In this document: positions 26,091 to 35,016 of the stretch, in pieces
Numbering within the stretch: position 1 is the stretch's first letter
Layout of the letters: the number at the start of each line of letters is the position of its first letter
Source: Methylotenera_A sp046598525
GTDB taxonomy: Bacteria; Pseudomonadota; Gammaproteobacteria; Burkholderiales; Methylophilaceae
DNA length: 64,000 nt
Direction of reading: 5' to 3'
NCBI GenBank assembly: GCA_046598525.1
Contig: JBKJIJ010000025.1
Location: 1-64,000 of the forward strand
The notes under the pieces: model-generated
Told to the model about the DNA's origin: nothing
What the model saw: the letters and a program-made list of their open reading frames with translations, nothing else
Database searches by the model: none
Made by a program: the position numbers and the translations under genes

Positions 26091-26753
26091 TTGGAACAAT
26101 TTGAAAATGTGAGAGACAGGCCAATTTGGATTGTTAAAATTGGCGGTAGTCTTTTAGGCTCTCCCGAATTAGAGCGCTGGCTGGCCATTTTTGCAAAATT
26201 TAGCGATGGCAATATTATTATTGTGCCCGGTGGTGGCGTTTTTGCTGATGCCGTACGCGACGCACAAAAATTATCCAAAATAAGCGATGCCTGCGCGCAC
26301 CGTTTAGCCGTTTTAGCCATGGACCAATACGGTTTATTGCTGGCTAATATGAACCCCTTGCTGGCAACCGCCAGAACTCAGCTAGAAATTGATGAACGTA
26401 CATGGCAACACCGCGGTATTGTATGGCTACCAAGCCATATGGTGCTTTCAGATGACAGCATTCCGCAAAGCTGGGATGTGACTTCTGACAGTATTGCCGC
26501 ATGGTTGGCGCAAAAATTAAACGCCCAGCATTTAATTCTAGTTAAATCGGATAAACCAAGCACTGTTAACGGCGTTAAATCGGAATTAAGTTTAAAAGTA
26601 ATGACTCAAAATGGCGTGTTAGATGAAGCGTTTAGCGATTTTGTGCTGAACAAAACATTTGGCAAATGGATGTTGCACAAAACGGATTACACACACTTTT
26701 TAGAAGGCTTAAGCGAATTAACCTTAGATAAAGTAGCTTCATCACTTCACTGA
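26091..26753 (+). CDS. amino acid kinase-family protein, MfnE-like
   Basis: 220 residues, TTG start with AGGAATAAAC directly before it. It has the amino acid kinase fold: IWIVKIGGSLLGSPEL, GNIIIVPGGGVFADAVRD near residue 45 and WDVTSDSIAAWLAQKL near residue 131. Archaeal MfnE phosphorylates the aminomethylfuran phosphate intermediate to the diphosphate used by MfnF. Homologues cluster with H4MPT genes in methylotrophs. Placed after MfnD-like, MfnF-like and pabB genes, it likely acts in methylofuran synthesis; direct evidence is lacking. A 115-base gap separates it from pabB, so it may have its own promoter. Confidence 0.82.
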   Translation: MEQFENVRDRPIWIVKIGGSLLGSPELERWLAIFAKFSDGNIIIVPGGGVFADAVRDAQKLSKISDACAHRLAVLAMDQYGLLLANMNPLLATARTQLEIDERTWQHRGIVWLPSHMVLSDDSIPQSWDVTSDSIAAWLAQKLNAQHLILVKSDKPSTVNGVKSELSLKVMTQNGVLDEAFSDFVLNKTFGKWMLHKTDYTHFLEGLSELTLDKVASSLH

Positions 26754-26792
26754 TATACTTTAGGCTTGCGCATTAGCCAAAAGGTAGCAGCA

Positions 26793-27179
26793 ATGTCAGA
26801 AACCGCTTATTCAGAAACAGAAATTTTAGCCAAGTTACAAAGCGAGTTACCGCACTGGTATCTTGAAAATGGCTGGATTCGCCGCAAATACAAAACCAGC
26901 GGCTGGAAAGCCACTTTAATGGTGGTCAACACCATTGGCCATTTAGCTGAAGCCGCATGGCACCATCCCGATTTAACCGTTTCTTACGCGTTTGTAATTG
27001 TTAAATTGCAAACGCACGATGCCAAAGGCATTACCGACAAAGACTTTGAATTAGCCGCCAAAATTGAGCAAGTAATTGGCTGGCAACCAGCTAAAGAAGC
27101 CAATGCAGACGGTTCAAAAAGTGCGCTTGAAGGCACGCCTAATGAAGATGCACGGTTTAAATATATTAAATACGATTAA
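26793..27179 (+). CDS. pterin-4a-carbinolamine dehydratase-like protein
   Basis: 128 residues from the ATG at 26793, which has AAGG upstream; the TTG at 26766 would add 9 residues. It matches the PCD/DCoH family, with GHLAEAAWHHPDLTVSYAFVIVKLQTHD in the middle holding the usual His-His-Pro motif. The family dehydrates 4a-hydroxytetrahydrobiopterin. In methylotrophs such genes travel with H4MPT clusters, where the pterin substrate may be an H4MPT intermediate. It starts about 40 bases after the MfnE-like gene and is probably in its operon. The C-terminal 30 residues (KEANADGSKSALEGTPNEDA) extend past the core. Confidence 0.85.
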   Translation: MSETAYSETEILAKLQSELPHWYLENGWIRRKYKTSGWKATLMVVNTIGHLAEAAWHHPDLTVSYAFVIVKLQTHDAKGITDKDFELAAKIEQVIGWQPAKEANADGSKSALEGTPNEDARFKYIKYD

Positions 27180-27216
27180 GTATTAATTAAATTTTAAAAG
27201 CTGGATTGGCTTACAA

Positions 27217-30200
27217 CTATGCCAGTTTCTCAAAACTCTCTTGTTTTTCAAAGCGCCCAAAGTGCAACATAATCGCCGGCAAAATCAGTAAATTCAATAT
27301 GGTAGAAGTGACCAAGCCGCCTACAATAATGGTGGCCATTGGGCCTTCAATTTCGCGCCCTGGTTGCCCGCTACCAGCGGCTAGCGGTAACAAGCCCAGC
27401 GCTGTGACTAATGCGGTCATTAGCACCGATGGCAAACGTTCAGAGGCGCCGCGGATGCAGGTTTCTAGGTTCCATACGCAGTTTTCGGTATCCACCAAAT
27501 GCTGAAAGTGTGACACCATCATAATGCTGTTGCGCAAGGTGATACCAAATAGCGTGACAAAGCCAACTAGTGAGCCTAGCGAAATCCAGCCACCAGTAAA
27601 CAATGCCGCCAATACGCCACCAATTAAAGCGAAGGGCAGGTTGGCAAAGGTGAGCAATAAATTGCGTAGTCGCCCAAACGCGATATATAACATCAAGAAT
27701 ATCGCTACGCCAGCTAATAATGAATGCACAATCAAGTCTTCTCGCGATTTGGCGTTGGCTTCGGCTTCTCCTGTAAACGCTAAATAATTTCCAGCGCTTA
27801 AATTCACATCGCTTTTGATGCGTTTTTTAATTTCATCACTAAAGCTGGCTACATCGCGGCCTTCAACATTGGCGGTAACAGTTTGAATGCGTTTGGCGCC
27901 TGCATGTAAAATTTTAGAGCGGCCATTTTCTTGGCTGATAAAGGCAATATCTTTTAAATGCAATAATTTACCATCCGAATTAAACAGCGGAATATTGCCA
28001 ATATCGCCAATATCATCGCGCGCCTCAGACTCTAATACCACGCTTAAACCCACCACGCGGCTACCCAAATACACTTGGCCAATCGGCACGCTTTCAAATG
28101 CTGTGCGAATAGTGTCAAGCACATCGGTAGGCTGCAATCCCCAGCGTGATAAGGCATCTGGGCGCAAGCGAATCACCGCTTGTGGTGTGCCTGGGGGCGA
28201 TTGCACTAAGACATCTGCCGCGCCTTTTATGCTGGAAACTAAGCCTGCAATTTTCTGTGCATCGCGGTCTAGCGCGTCTAAATCGGTACCATAAATATTA
28301 ATCACGGTAGAGGCGGCATAGCCTGAAATCGTTTCTTCAATCCGTTCGGTTAAAAAAGTGTTAATGGCAAAATTAACGCCCACAAAACCAATTTCGGCTT
28401 TGCCATCTTTATCCAAATCTTCTGCGTCGCCCGCTAGCTCTTCTCTAATATCCGCCAAAATGCGGTTTTGCTCTTCACCAGAAAGCGTACCGATTTCAAT
28501 TTCAAATTCGCTGTAATGTGTGCCAAAGGTATCGGCGCCGTTTTGCGCACGGCCCACCCATTGCGTCACCGATTTAACACCTTTTATATCGCCAATTACT
28601 TTAGCGACTTGCTTACCCAAGCGCAAAGATTCGGTTTCAGAGGTGCCCGGCACGGCGGTCATGTGCATAATAAAATGGCCTTCATGCAACGCTGGGATAA
28701 ATTGGCTTTTGAATAATGGCAAAATGCCTAGGCCAATGGCAATAAACAAAAAGCTAAGCGCCAAAATCAGTTTGTATTGCTTTTCAATTTTGTATAGCAA
28801 GCTCACATAGCCGCGCTTAATCCACTTAATCATGGGCGAATCTTCGCTGGATAATTCGGCATGGCCTAGCATTAAGTAACAGAGCGCAGGCGTGAGGGTA
28901 AGTGCTACTACCAGTGAGGCGATAATGGCAGCGATATAGGCAAAGCCAAGCGGTGCGAATAACTTGCCTGCCACGCCGCTTAAGGTGAGCAATGGCATAA
29001 ACACCAAGGCCACAATAATAGTGGCATAGACTACTGAGCTACGCACTTCCATTGAGGCGTTGTAAACCACTAGATAAATAGGCACTGGCCGCGCTAATAA
29101 TCGATTTTCGCGCAGGCGCCTAAAGATATTTTCGGTATCAATAATCGCGTCATCCACCACTTCGCCCAAGGCAATCGCCAAGCCACCCAGCACCATAATA
29201 TTAAGGCCAATATCAAAATAGCGCATAACGACAATGGCGGTGAGTAAGGATAGCGGGATGGCGGTGGCTGAGATAAACGCTGTGCGCACATTAAACAAAA
29301 ACAAAAACAAAATGGTGATGACTAAAATGGAGCCGATTAAAATATCGGTGCGCACGCCTTTAATGGCGGTTTCAATAAAGTTGGCAGGCCTAAATAAGCC
29401 TTCATGCAAGGTTACTTTTTCGGCGGCTAATGTGGGTTTAAGTTCTTGAATCGCCGCCTCAATCGCCAGCGTTACGGCATGCGTGTTGGCGCCAAGTTGG
29501 CCTTGCACCGATAAGTAAATGCCTGTTTCTTGATTAATGGCGGCGGCGCTAATGGATGGTGCTGCACCTTCTACCACTTTGCCAATATCGCCCAAGCGAA
29601 TGGTATGGCCATTTTTATGTAATAAAGTGGCTTTGGCTAAGGTGGCGGCGGTTGTGGCTTGGCCTTCGGTATTCACAATAATGCGTTGATTGCTGTTTTG
29701 AATATAGCCAGCGCCGCTGACACCAGTGGCTTTTTGGGTGGCGATTAATACATCATTTATATTAAGCTGGTAGCGAACCAGCTTGGCAGGGTCTATTTGC
29801 ACCTGAAATTGACGCACTTCGCCGCCAAATACATTCACATCGGCCACGCCCGGAATCGCCAACAAATGTGGCGTAATGGTCCAATCGACAATGGTGCGTA
29901 ATTCCATGAGGCTACGCTGTTTGGATGTGACACCAAACCCTAAAACCGTGCTGGCGGAAGAGGTGAGCGGCGTAATATTGGGTGTAATGCCTTTTGGAAT
30001 TTGATTAGTCAGCGTGCTTAATCGCTCTGCCACCACTTGGCGATTTCTATAAATATCAGTGTTTTCATCAAAAATAACCGTCACAATCGATAAGCCCGGT
30101 ATAGATTGTGAGCGCATATCTGCCACACCAACCGTGCCAGCAATGCTGGTTTCAATTGGTTGCGTGACTAATGATTCAACCAGCTCTGCCGATAAACCAG

Positions 30201-30360
30201 GTGATTCGGTTTGAATAATAATTTGCGTGGGTGAAAACTCAGGAAACACATCTAAATTGGCGCGCGTAAGGCTGTACAAGCCGTAAAAAACCATCAAGGT
30301 GGCAAGGCCAATAATTACGCCATAAAAGCGAATAGAGAAACGAACGATTGCTGACATCAT
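27217..30360 (-). CDS. RND efflux permease (CusA/CzcA-like)
   Basis: 1047 residues, full length for an inner-membrane RND pump driven by protons. An N-terminal helix is followed by periplasmic porter domains (VFPEFSPTQIIIQTESPGLSAELVE), a TM2-6 block, a second periplasmic part and a TM8-12 block ending LNLLILPAIMLHFGRF. The TM4 region reads ALGEVVDDAIIDTENIFRRL. It keeps the acidic pair but differs from the DFGIIVDGAVV form of typical CzcA/CusA metal pumps, so metal substrates are not certain. Operon order is OMF, adaptor, permease. A 100-base gap with two hairpins separates it from the adaptor. Confidence 0.93.
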   Translation of the reverse strand: MMSAIVRFSIRFYGVIIGLATLMVFYGLYSLTRANLDVFPEFSPTQIIIQTESPGLSAELVESLVTQPIETSIAGTVGVADMRSQSIPGLSIVTVIFDENTDIYRNRQVVAERLSTLTNQIPKGITPNITPLTSSASTVLGFGVTSKQRSLMELRTIVDWTITPHLLAIPGVADVNVFGGEVRQFQVQIDPAKLVRYQLNINDVLIATQKATGVSGAGYIQNSNQRIIVNTEGQATTAATLAKATLLHKNGHTIRLGDIGKVVEGAAPSISAAAINQETGIYLSVQGQLGANTHAVTLAIEAAIQELKPTLAAEKVTLHEGLFRPANFIETAIKGVRTDILIGSILVITILFLFLFNVRTAFISATAIPLSLLTAIVVMRYFDIGLNIMVLGGLAIALGEVVDDAIIDTENIFRRLRENRLLARPVPIYLVVYNASMEVRSSVVYATIIVALVFMPLLTLSGVAGKLFAPLGFAYIAAIIASLVVALTLTPALCYLMLGHAELSSEDSPMIKWIKRGYVSLLYKIEKQYKLILALSFLFIAIGLGILPLFKSQFIPALHEGHFIMHMTAVPGTSETESLRLGKQVAKVIGDIKGVKSVTQWVGRAQNGADTFGTHYSEFEIEIGTLSGEEQNRILADIREELAGDAEDLDKDGKAEIGFVGVNFAINTFLTERIEETISGYAASTVINIYGTDLDALDRDAQKIAGLVSSIKGAADVLVQSPPGTPQAVIRLRPDALSRWGLQPTDVLDTIRTAFESVPIGQVYLGSRVVGLSVVLESEARDDIGDIGNIPLFNSDGKLLHLKDIAFISQENGRSKILHAGAKRIQTVTANVEGRDVASFSDEIKKRIKSDVNLSAGNYLAFTGEAEANAKSREDLIVHSLLAGVAIFLMLYIAFGRLRNLLLTFANLPFALIGGVLAALFTGGWISLGSLVGFVTLFGITLRNSIMMVSHFQHLVDTENCVWNLETCIRGASERLPSVLMTALVTALGLLPLAAGSGQPGREIEGPMATIIVGGLVTSTILNLLILPAIMLHFGRFEKQESFEKLA

Positions 30361-30412
30361 GCCAAATTAACTTTCATATAGGCTAGTCTTCATTTTGGCT
30401 ACAGCAGCTTCG

Positions 30413-30464
30413 CTTAACCTAAAGGTTAGCCTACACCGAAACTCGAATTGATATGTCATATCAA
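30413..30464 (-). other. paired hairpins between RND adaptor and permease genes
   Basis: Two inverted repeats lie in the 100-base gap. One is GCTTAACCT/AGGTTAGC around 30413-30431. The other is a perfect TTGATATG-t-CATATCAA at 30448-30464, which overlaps the adaptor stop codon. Neither has a T run on the minus strand, so they may set message stability or stoichiometry rather than terminate. Confidence 0.5.
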
Positions 30465-31555
30465 TCCTCGTTTTCATTTTTAATCAAATACTTAAACTCT
30501 TCTGATAATAATAATTGCGCGCCGCTAATCACTACTTCGCTATCTGCATCTATGCCCTGATTAAACCAGCCGGCATCAATTTCGGTATCGGTTGAAATGG
30601 GTTTTCGCACAAAATCATTCGCCGCATTTTTGCTATCAACTTCTTTATTTGTAGCATGTTTAAAGTAAGCCCAAGGCTTGCCTGCGTACCAAACCACGGC
30701 ATTGCTGGGGATAACAATACCCTTAGTTTCATCGCCTGCAATAGGGTCTACTTCTACATTCACGCGCATTCCAATGCGTAAAAGATTGGCCGGTGCACTG
30801 TAATAGAAGGTATTGCCAAAACCATTGCTGTCGCTGGTGGCGGCGGGGGATACATATATAGCGGTGATCGGTTTAAAGGTTTCAGTTAGCGGGGTGATTT
30901 TAATGGTGGAGTTTTTGAATGGTGAAAGCGCATTAAGTGGCAAACTAATTTGCACAAGCACATTGTTTTTATTGAGTAATCCTGCCAAATGTGGGCTTAA
31001 TTTGTCGCTAAATGCAATTTTTGCTAACTCTTTACCCCATTGCAATTCAACTGTTGTTCGCAGGTTTTTAAGTTGTAATTGGGCGGCAGATATATTATTT
31101 TTATCAGCATTTACCGCCGCAAGCGATTCTTGCACAGCTAAATCGGATACGTTTTTATCATCATCATTTAGCGTTTTAAGGCGTTGATATTGCTGAATTT
31201 TTTGCGCGCTACCAGCACTTGCCAGCTGAATATTTGATTGCAATTGAATATATTGCGCTTTGGCTTCAATCAGCCTATCAATCGAAACCACATGACCAAA
31301 ACTTTTAATTTCACCCTGAAAAGTAGTGCTAGCCACTTTTGCGGTTTGTATGCCGCTATTTTGCTGGGTTGCCAGCGGCAGCGTCACTACATTTATGCCT
31401 TGCACTTCTGCCACGCGGCTTGGGCTTTCAATTTCCTCTTCTTGCTCCGCGCGATAGGCTTCATACTCATCTTGACCATAAAAAATCAACACCCAAAATA
31501 GCGTCACAATAAGCAGTGCTTGCAACACCACAATAATCGTATATTTTTTATTCAT
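30461..31555 (-). CDS. RND efflux periplasmic adaptor (membrane fusion protein)
   Basis: 364 residues. One N-terminal anchor helix (YTIIVVLQALLIVTLFWVLIF) is followed by an acidic linker, a barrel-sandwich half (GEIKSFGHVVSIDRLIEAKAQ), a coiled-coil stretch rich in Gln/Ala/Asn (about 95-155) and a beta-barrel with IGMRVNVEVDPIAGD. It bridges the inner-membrane pump and outer-membrane channel. Its start overlaps the stop of the outer-membrane gene (ATGA on the minus strand, 31552-31555), coupling their translation. No metal-binding His or Met cluster is obvious, so the substrate is not indicated. Confidence 0.88.
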   Translation of the reverse strand: MNKKYTIIVVLQALLIVTLFWVLIFYGQDEYEAYRAEQEEEIESPSRVAEVQGINVVTLPLATQQNSGIQTAKVASTTFQGEIKSFGHVVSIDRLIEAKAQYIQLQSNIQLASAGSAQKIQQYQRLKTLNDDDKNVSDLAVQESLAAVNADKNNISAAQLQLKNLRTTVELQWGKELAKIAFSDKLSPHLAGLLNKNNVLVQISLPLNALSPFKNSTIKITPLTETFKPITAIYVSPAATSDSNGFGNTFYYSAPANLLRIGMRVNVEVDPIAGDETKGIVIPSNAVVWYAGKPWAYFKHATNKEVDSKNAANDFVRKPISTDTEIDAGWFNQGIDADSEVVISGAQLLLSEEFKYLIKNENED

Positions 31556-33021
31556 GGACTTAGCTCTGCGGATTGACTGTATGGGGCTGATTGACTATAC
31601 GGGCTGGCATCATTAAATTTTGAATCGTCAAATAACGGCCGCTGCATTAAGTTTTCAATATGGTTGGCGGCTTTAAGGCAATTAAATTGCAAGCGCAATA
31701 ATTGTTGCTCGGTCAGTAGATAATTCAAGCGGCTCTGCGTAAGCGTTAAGCGGTCAGCTAGCCCAGCATCTAATTGTTTTTGTAATCGTTGTTGCTGCTT
31801 AAGCTGCAAATCAAGCTGGCTTTGCGTTTGCTGCACTTGTTGAAGGCTAGATTGATAGTTGGCATAAGCACTATTTAAATCGCCAATAATGCTGGTTTGC
31901 AATGCTTCAAATTGCGCGCCTTCAATTTCACGCAAATTAGTCGCTTCTGCAATTAATGTTTGATTTTTATTGAGTAAGTTAAGCAGGCTGCTAAAACCCA
32001 GCGACCAGATTTTATCGCCAAATTCAAAGATATAGCCAGGAGTTAAAACAATATCGGGGGTTTGTTTGGCTACTTCTAATTTAATTTTAGCTTCAGCGGC
32101 AGCATATTTGGCTAGGCTACGGCGAATATCCAAACGATTAAGCAAGGCATTTTCTTGCAATAATGCAATTTGATTAGGCGATGAAAGTAGGGCAGATTGC
32201 TGCTTTAAAACGCTATCCAGTTCAAATGGTTTGATATTAATGGCGTTTTTTTCATTAAGATTTATGCCAATATCCGCTGCCAATGCCGCTTTAATTTCAA
32301 CTAGTTGCATTGTTAATGCTTGCAAAGCAATTTGGTTTTTTTGCTGCAATAATTTGGCGTCATTTAAGGTATTGTTATCCACCAAGCCAGTGGCAACGCG
32401 CTTTTGTAGCATATTCACAATATTGCTATGTGTAGTTGACTCTTGCGTTAACGCTTGTTGTAACGCTATATTCTCATGATACGCCATTAAGTCTTTAGCG
32501 ATTTGACTGCGCAATTGCCAAGCCATTTCGGCCACCGATAGTTGCGCCGCATCACGCAAGCGCTCGGCTTCTTCAACCTGAATTTCGCGTTTATTATTGG
32601 TTACAATCGGAATAGACACATCTAAGCCATACGACCAAGGGCTTATGTCGCCATTAGCGCGGTTACTACGCGCAGTAGTGGCATTAATACTGGGATTTTG
32701 GCGCTGATTAGCGGTGTTAATCGATGTGTTAGCAAGCGCCAGCTGCACTTTGGCCACATCTAACTTAGGGTTAAAGTAAAGCGCCGCATAAGTCAGCTCA
32801 TCTAAACCCCATTGCTGAATCGGCCAATCAGATGCAGTATAGCCTTGCTTGATTAAGTAAGCTCTAAACCCATCGTTAGCTAGATTTTTATCTAAAATTT
32901 TAGCACTGACGGTTTTTGCATCTAAGGGCTTGGCTACATATTTTTCCTTAGCGCAACTAACGGTAAATCCACAAAAAATGAGCAGCATGCTGATAAGCTG
33001 TATTTTTTGCAGAGTTTTCAT
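31552..33021 (-). CDS. outer-membrane efflux channel (TolC family) lipoprotein
   Basis: 489 residues. The signal peptide ends at a lipobox-like FTVSC (Cys23), so it is probably lipidated. Two TolC-type repeats with long amphipathic helices follow (AEMAWQLRSQIAKDLMAYHENI; LREIEGAQFEALQTSIIGDLNSAYANYQ). It forms the outer-membrane exit duct for the RND pump encoded by the next two genes. The C-terminus ends in a short tandem motif, PYSQSA twice, encoded by an 18-base repeat at 31570-31606. First gene of the operon on the minus strand. Confidence 0.88.
   Translation of the reverse strand: MKTLQKIQLISMLLIFCGFTVSCAKEKYVAKPLDAKTVSAKILDKNLANDGFRAYLIKQGYTASDWPIQQWGLDELTYAALYFNPKLDVAKVQLALANTSINTANQRQNPSINATTARSNRANGDISPWSYGLDVSIPIVTNNKREIQVEEAERLRDAAQLSVAEMAWQLRSQIAKDLMAYHENIALQQALTQESTTHSNIVNMLQKRVATGLVDNNTLNDAKLLQQKNQIALQALTMQLVEIKAALAADIGINLNEKNAINIKPFELDSVLKQQSALLSSPNQIALLQENALLNRLDIRRSLAKYAAAEAKIKLEVAKQTPDIVLTPGYIFEFGDKIWSLGFSSLLNLLNKNQTLIAEATNLREIEGAQFEALQTSIIGDLNSAYANYQSSLQQVQQTQSQLDLQLKQQQRLQKQLDAGLADRLTLTQSRLNYLLTEQQLLRLQFNCLKAANHIENLMQRPLFDDSKFNDASPYSQSAPYSQSAELSP
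31570..31606. repeat. 18-bp tandem repeat at 3' end of the efflux channel gene
   Basis: Two imperfect 18-base units beginning GATTGACT encode the repeated (S/A)PYSQS near the C-terminus on the minus strand. The unit length keeps the reading frame. Confidence 0.7.
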
Positions 33022-33100
33022 ATGAAAAGGAATGTGAAATAGGCGGTTACAGGGTCAATAAATGCATCAATAGATAGCATTAACTTTAAAGCATCAAACT

Positions 33101-33142
33101 TTAAGCATCACAAGATTTAAGCATCACAAGATTTAAGCATCA
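33101..33142. repeat. 16-bp direct repeats at the 3' end of the small protein gene
   Basis: The unit TTAAGCATCACAAGAT occurs twice in tandem (33101-33116, 33117-33132), and a third partial copy TTAAGCATCA forms the last codons and stop of the minus-strand CDS. Related AAAGCATCAAACTT words lie just before. The pattern looks like local duplication of the gene's 3' end. Confidence 0.75.
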
Positions 33143-33381
33143 ATAGTCGCGTGCACAGCACCTAATGCATCTTGCAATGTTTCTTCAGATAATTTATTGA
33201 TGGTTGTTGCCAGTAAATCCGCCGCTTCTACGGTACGAATCGGCAAATCATGCGAGTTTAATTCGGCGATTAAGCCAGTGGCCGCGCCTGCAATAATTAA
33301 AAGCGTATCACGCTCTTTCATTAATAGTTCTAATTCGGCACGTAACATATTATTTTCGGCGGTGTAGGATGAGCTTTGCAT
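33133..33381 (-). CDS. small hypothetical protein with N-terminal coiled coil
   Basis: 82 residues. The N-terminal part (NNMLRAELELLMKERDTLLIIAGAATGLIAELN) is helical with heptad-like spacing. The C-terminal part (VEAADLLATTINKLSEETLQDALGAVHATIDA) is a second amphipathic helix. No signal peptide, cysteines or catalytic motif. I do not recognise the family. It lies upstream of the efflux operon on the same strand, with about 110 bases and short direct repeats between them. The clean length and a normal start support it being real. Confidence 0.6.
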   Translation of the reverse strand: MQSSSYTAENNMLRAELELLMKERDTLLIIAGAATGLIAELNSHDLPIRTVEAADLLATTINKLSEETLQDALGAVHATIDA

Positions 33382-33579
33382 GGTTCTGACTTTCTTGTAA
33401 ATTAGCTATCATCTTGCAATTTGTGGTGCTAGCTTGTCAATCAACTTATGCGCATTGTAATAATATTTGTCATATATCCGTGAATAACGGTGACTTTCTC
33501 TTATCAAACTTGCATAAATTAAGATACAATACGCATCTTGTTGATTTGGCACTGTTCAAACCAGCATTTAGGAACACCT

Positions 33580-33664
33580 GCGAGAGTGGCGGAATTGGTA
33601 GACGCACTGGATTTAGGTTCCAGCGCTGTAAGGCGTGAGAGTTCGAGTCTCTCCTTTCGCACCA
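33580..33664 (+). tRNA. tRNA-Leu (anticodon TAG)
   Basis: An 85-nt class II tRNA with encoded CCA. The acceptor GCGAGAG pairs with CTTTCGC (one G-T pair), discriminator A. The anticodon stem CTGGA/TCCAG closes the loop TTTAGGT, giving anticodon TAG. A long variable arm and the TTCGAGT T loop agree with leucine. It decodes CUN codons, mainly CUA. Confidence 0.97.
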
Positions 33665-33873
33665 AATATGTTTTAAATCCCCTTTGAATACCGTATACAT
33701 TTGCTTATTTATAAGTGATGTATGCGTGTGTTTAATGTCTATGTGCATACTGCTTAAACTTTAATCTTGCTAATTTTCAATTAGATTGTTTTAAGCCAAG
33801 ATTAAATGTACGTTATTATGCAAAGCTAATTCGCTTCAATAATACAAACCTTAAAACTTGATTTATACGCGCT

Positions 33874-34995
33874 ATGTCACGTCCAGCTATTGCCCATATT
33901 CGCTTAGATGCCTTTAGGCACAATTACCGTGTTGCCAAGCAACAGCATGGCAGTTATGCGCTTGCCGTTGTTAAAGCCAATGCTTATGGCCATGGCGCCA
34001 CCCAATGCGCAAAAGCCATTGCCAATGAAGCCGATGGCTTTGCAGTTGCCTGCTTAGAAGAGGCGTTAGAGCTGCGCCAAGCCGATATTCAAAACCCCAT
34101 TCTATTATTAGAAGGTTTTTTTGAAGTGGCCGAGTTAGCCGAAATTGTGGCTAACGATTTATGGCTGGTGCTGCATGCCGAATGGCAAATCAATCAATTG
34201 CTGGCAAGCAAGCTGGCTAAACCAGTGCAAGTTTGGCTAAAGCTAGATTCTGGTATGCACAGAGTAGGTTTGTCGCCTGAGCAATATATAAGCGCGTTTC
34301 AGCGGCTTAATCAGCATATTAATGTTGCAAAAATTGTGCCTATGAGCCACTTTGCCAATGCCGACAATTTAAAATCATCGCATACTTTGCAACAGCTCGC
34401 TTTGTTTCAACATACAGCGCAAGCGGCTACAAATCATGCGCTACACGATATTAGTTTAGCTAACTCTGCCGCAGTGCTTGGTTGGCCGCAGGTGTTTACG
34501 CAACAGCAAAAAAACTGGTCACGCCCCGGCATTATGCTGTACGGCGCACACCCAATCGATACACATTTGCCCAATCAAATCCTGCGCCCTGTGATGCAAT
34601 TAAACTCTCAAATAATTTCTATTCAGCGCATACAAAAAGGCGATTCAATTGGTTATGGCAGCATATTTACCGCCGCGCGCGATACATTAGTAGGCGTGGT
34701 TGCTTGTGGTTATGCCGATGGTTATCCAAGGTCTGCCGTTGGCGCGCCGGTGGCGGTTAATGGGCAAATCACAACAATCATCGGCCGTGTATCCATGGAT
34801 ATGTTAATGGTCGATTTAACCGATATTAGTGGAGCAATTATTGGCAGTTCAGTTGAGCTTTGGGGTGACCAAGTGCCAGCAAATGCCGTTGCTAATGCGG
34901 CAGGAACCATAGCATACGAATTGTTTTGCAACGTTAAACGCGTACAATTTCATTATTCTGATACAAATAATTCAGACGCTGATTCAACTAAATAA
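33874..34995 (+). CDS. alr: alanine racemase
   Basis: 373 residues. It interconverts L- and D-alanine with pyridoxal phosphate, providing D-alanine for peptidoglycan. The PLP lysine is Lys34 in AVVKANAYGHG. The C-terminal domain has the catalytic tyrosine region DSIGYGSIFTAARDT and GYADGYPRSAVGAPV, then GRVSMDMLMVDLTD. Length is normal for a biosynthetic enzyme without a signal peptide. ridA follows after 21 bases, a frequent pairing of a PLP enzyme with a reactive-enamine deaminase. Confidence 0.96.
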   Translation: MSRPAIAHIRLDAFRHNYRVAKQQHGSYALAVVKANAYGHGATQCAKAIANEADGFAVACLEEALELRQADIQNPILLLEGFFEVAELAEIVANDLWLVLHAEWQINQLLASKLAKPVQVWLKLDSGMHRVGLSPEQYISAFQRLNQHINVAKIVPMSHFANADNLKSSHTLQQLALFQHTAQAATNHALHDISLANSAAVLGWPQVFTQQQKNWSRPGIMLYGAHPIDTHLPNQILRPVMQLNSQIISIQRIQKGDSIGYGSIFTAARDTLVGVVACGYADGYPRSAVGAPVAVNGQITTIIGRVSMDMLMVDLTDISGAIIGSSVELWGDQVPANAVANAAGTIAYELFCNVKRVQFHYSDTNNSDADSTK

Positions 34996-35016
34996 TTTTT
35001 CAAAAAAGGTGTTCAC

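Noticed and set aside
33101..33142. Tandem repeats as a possible CRISPR array
   Set aside because: Units are directly adjacent with no spacers and only about 2.6 copies.
33414..33748. Short frames on both strands across the tRNA-Leu
   Set aside because: They read through the tRNA gene, and parts of their translation are simply the tRNA sequence.
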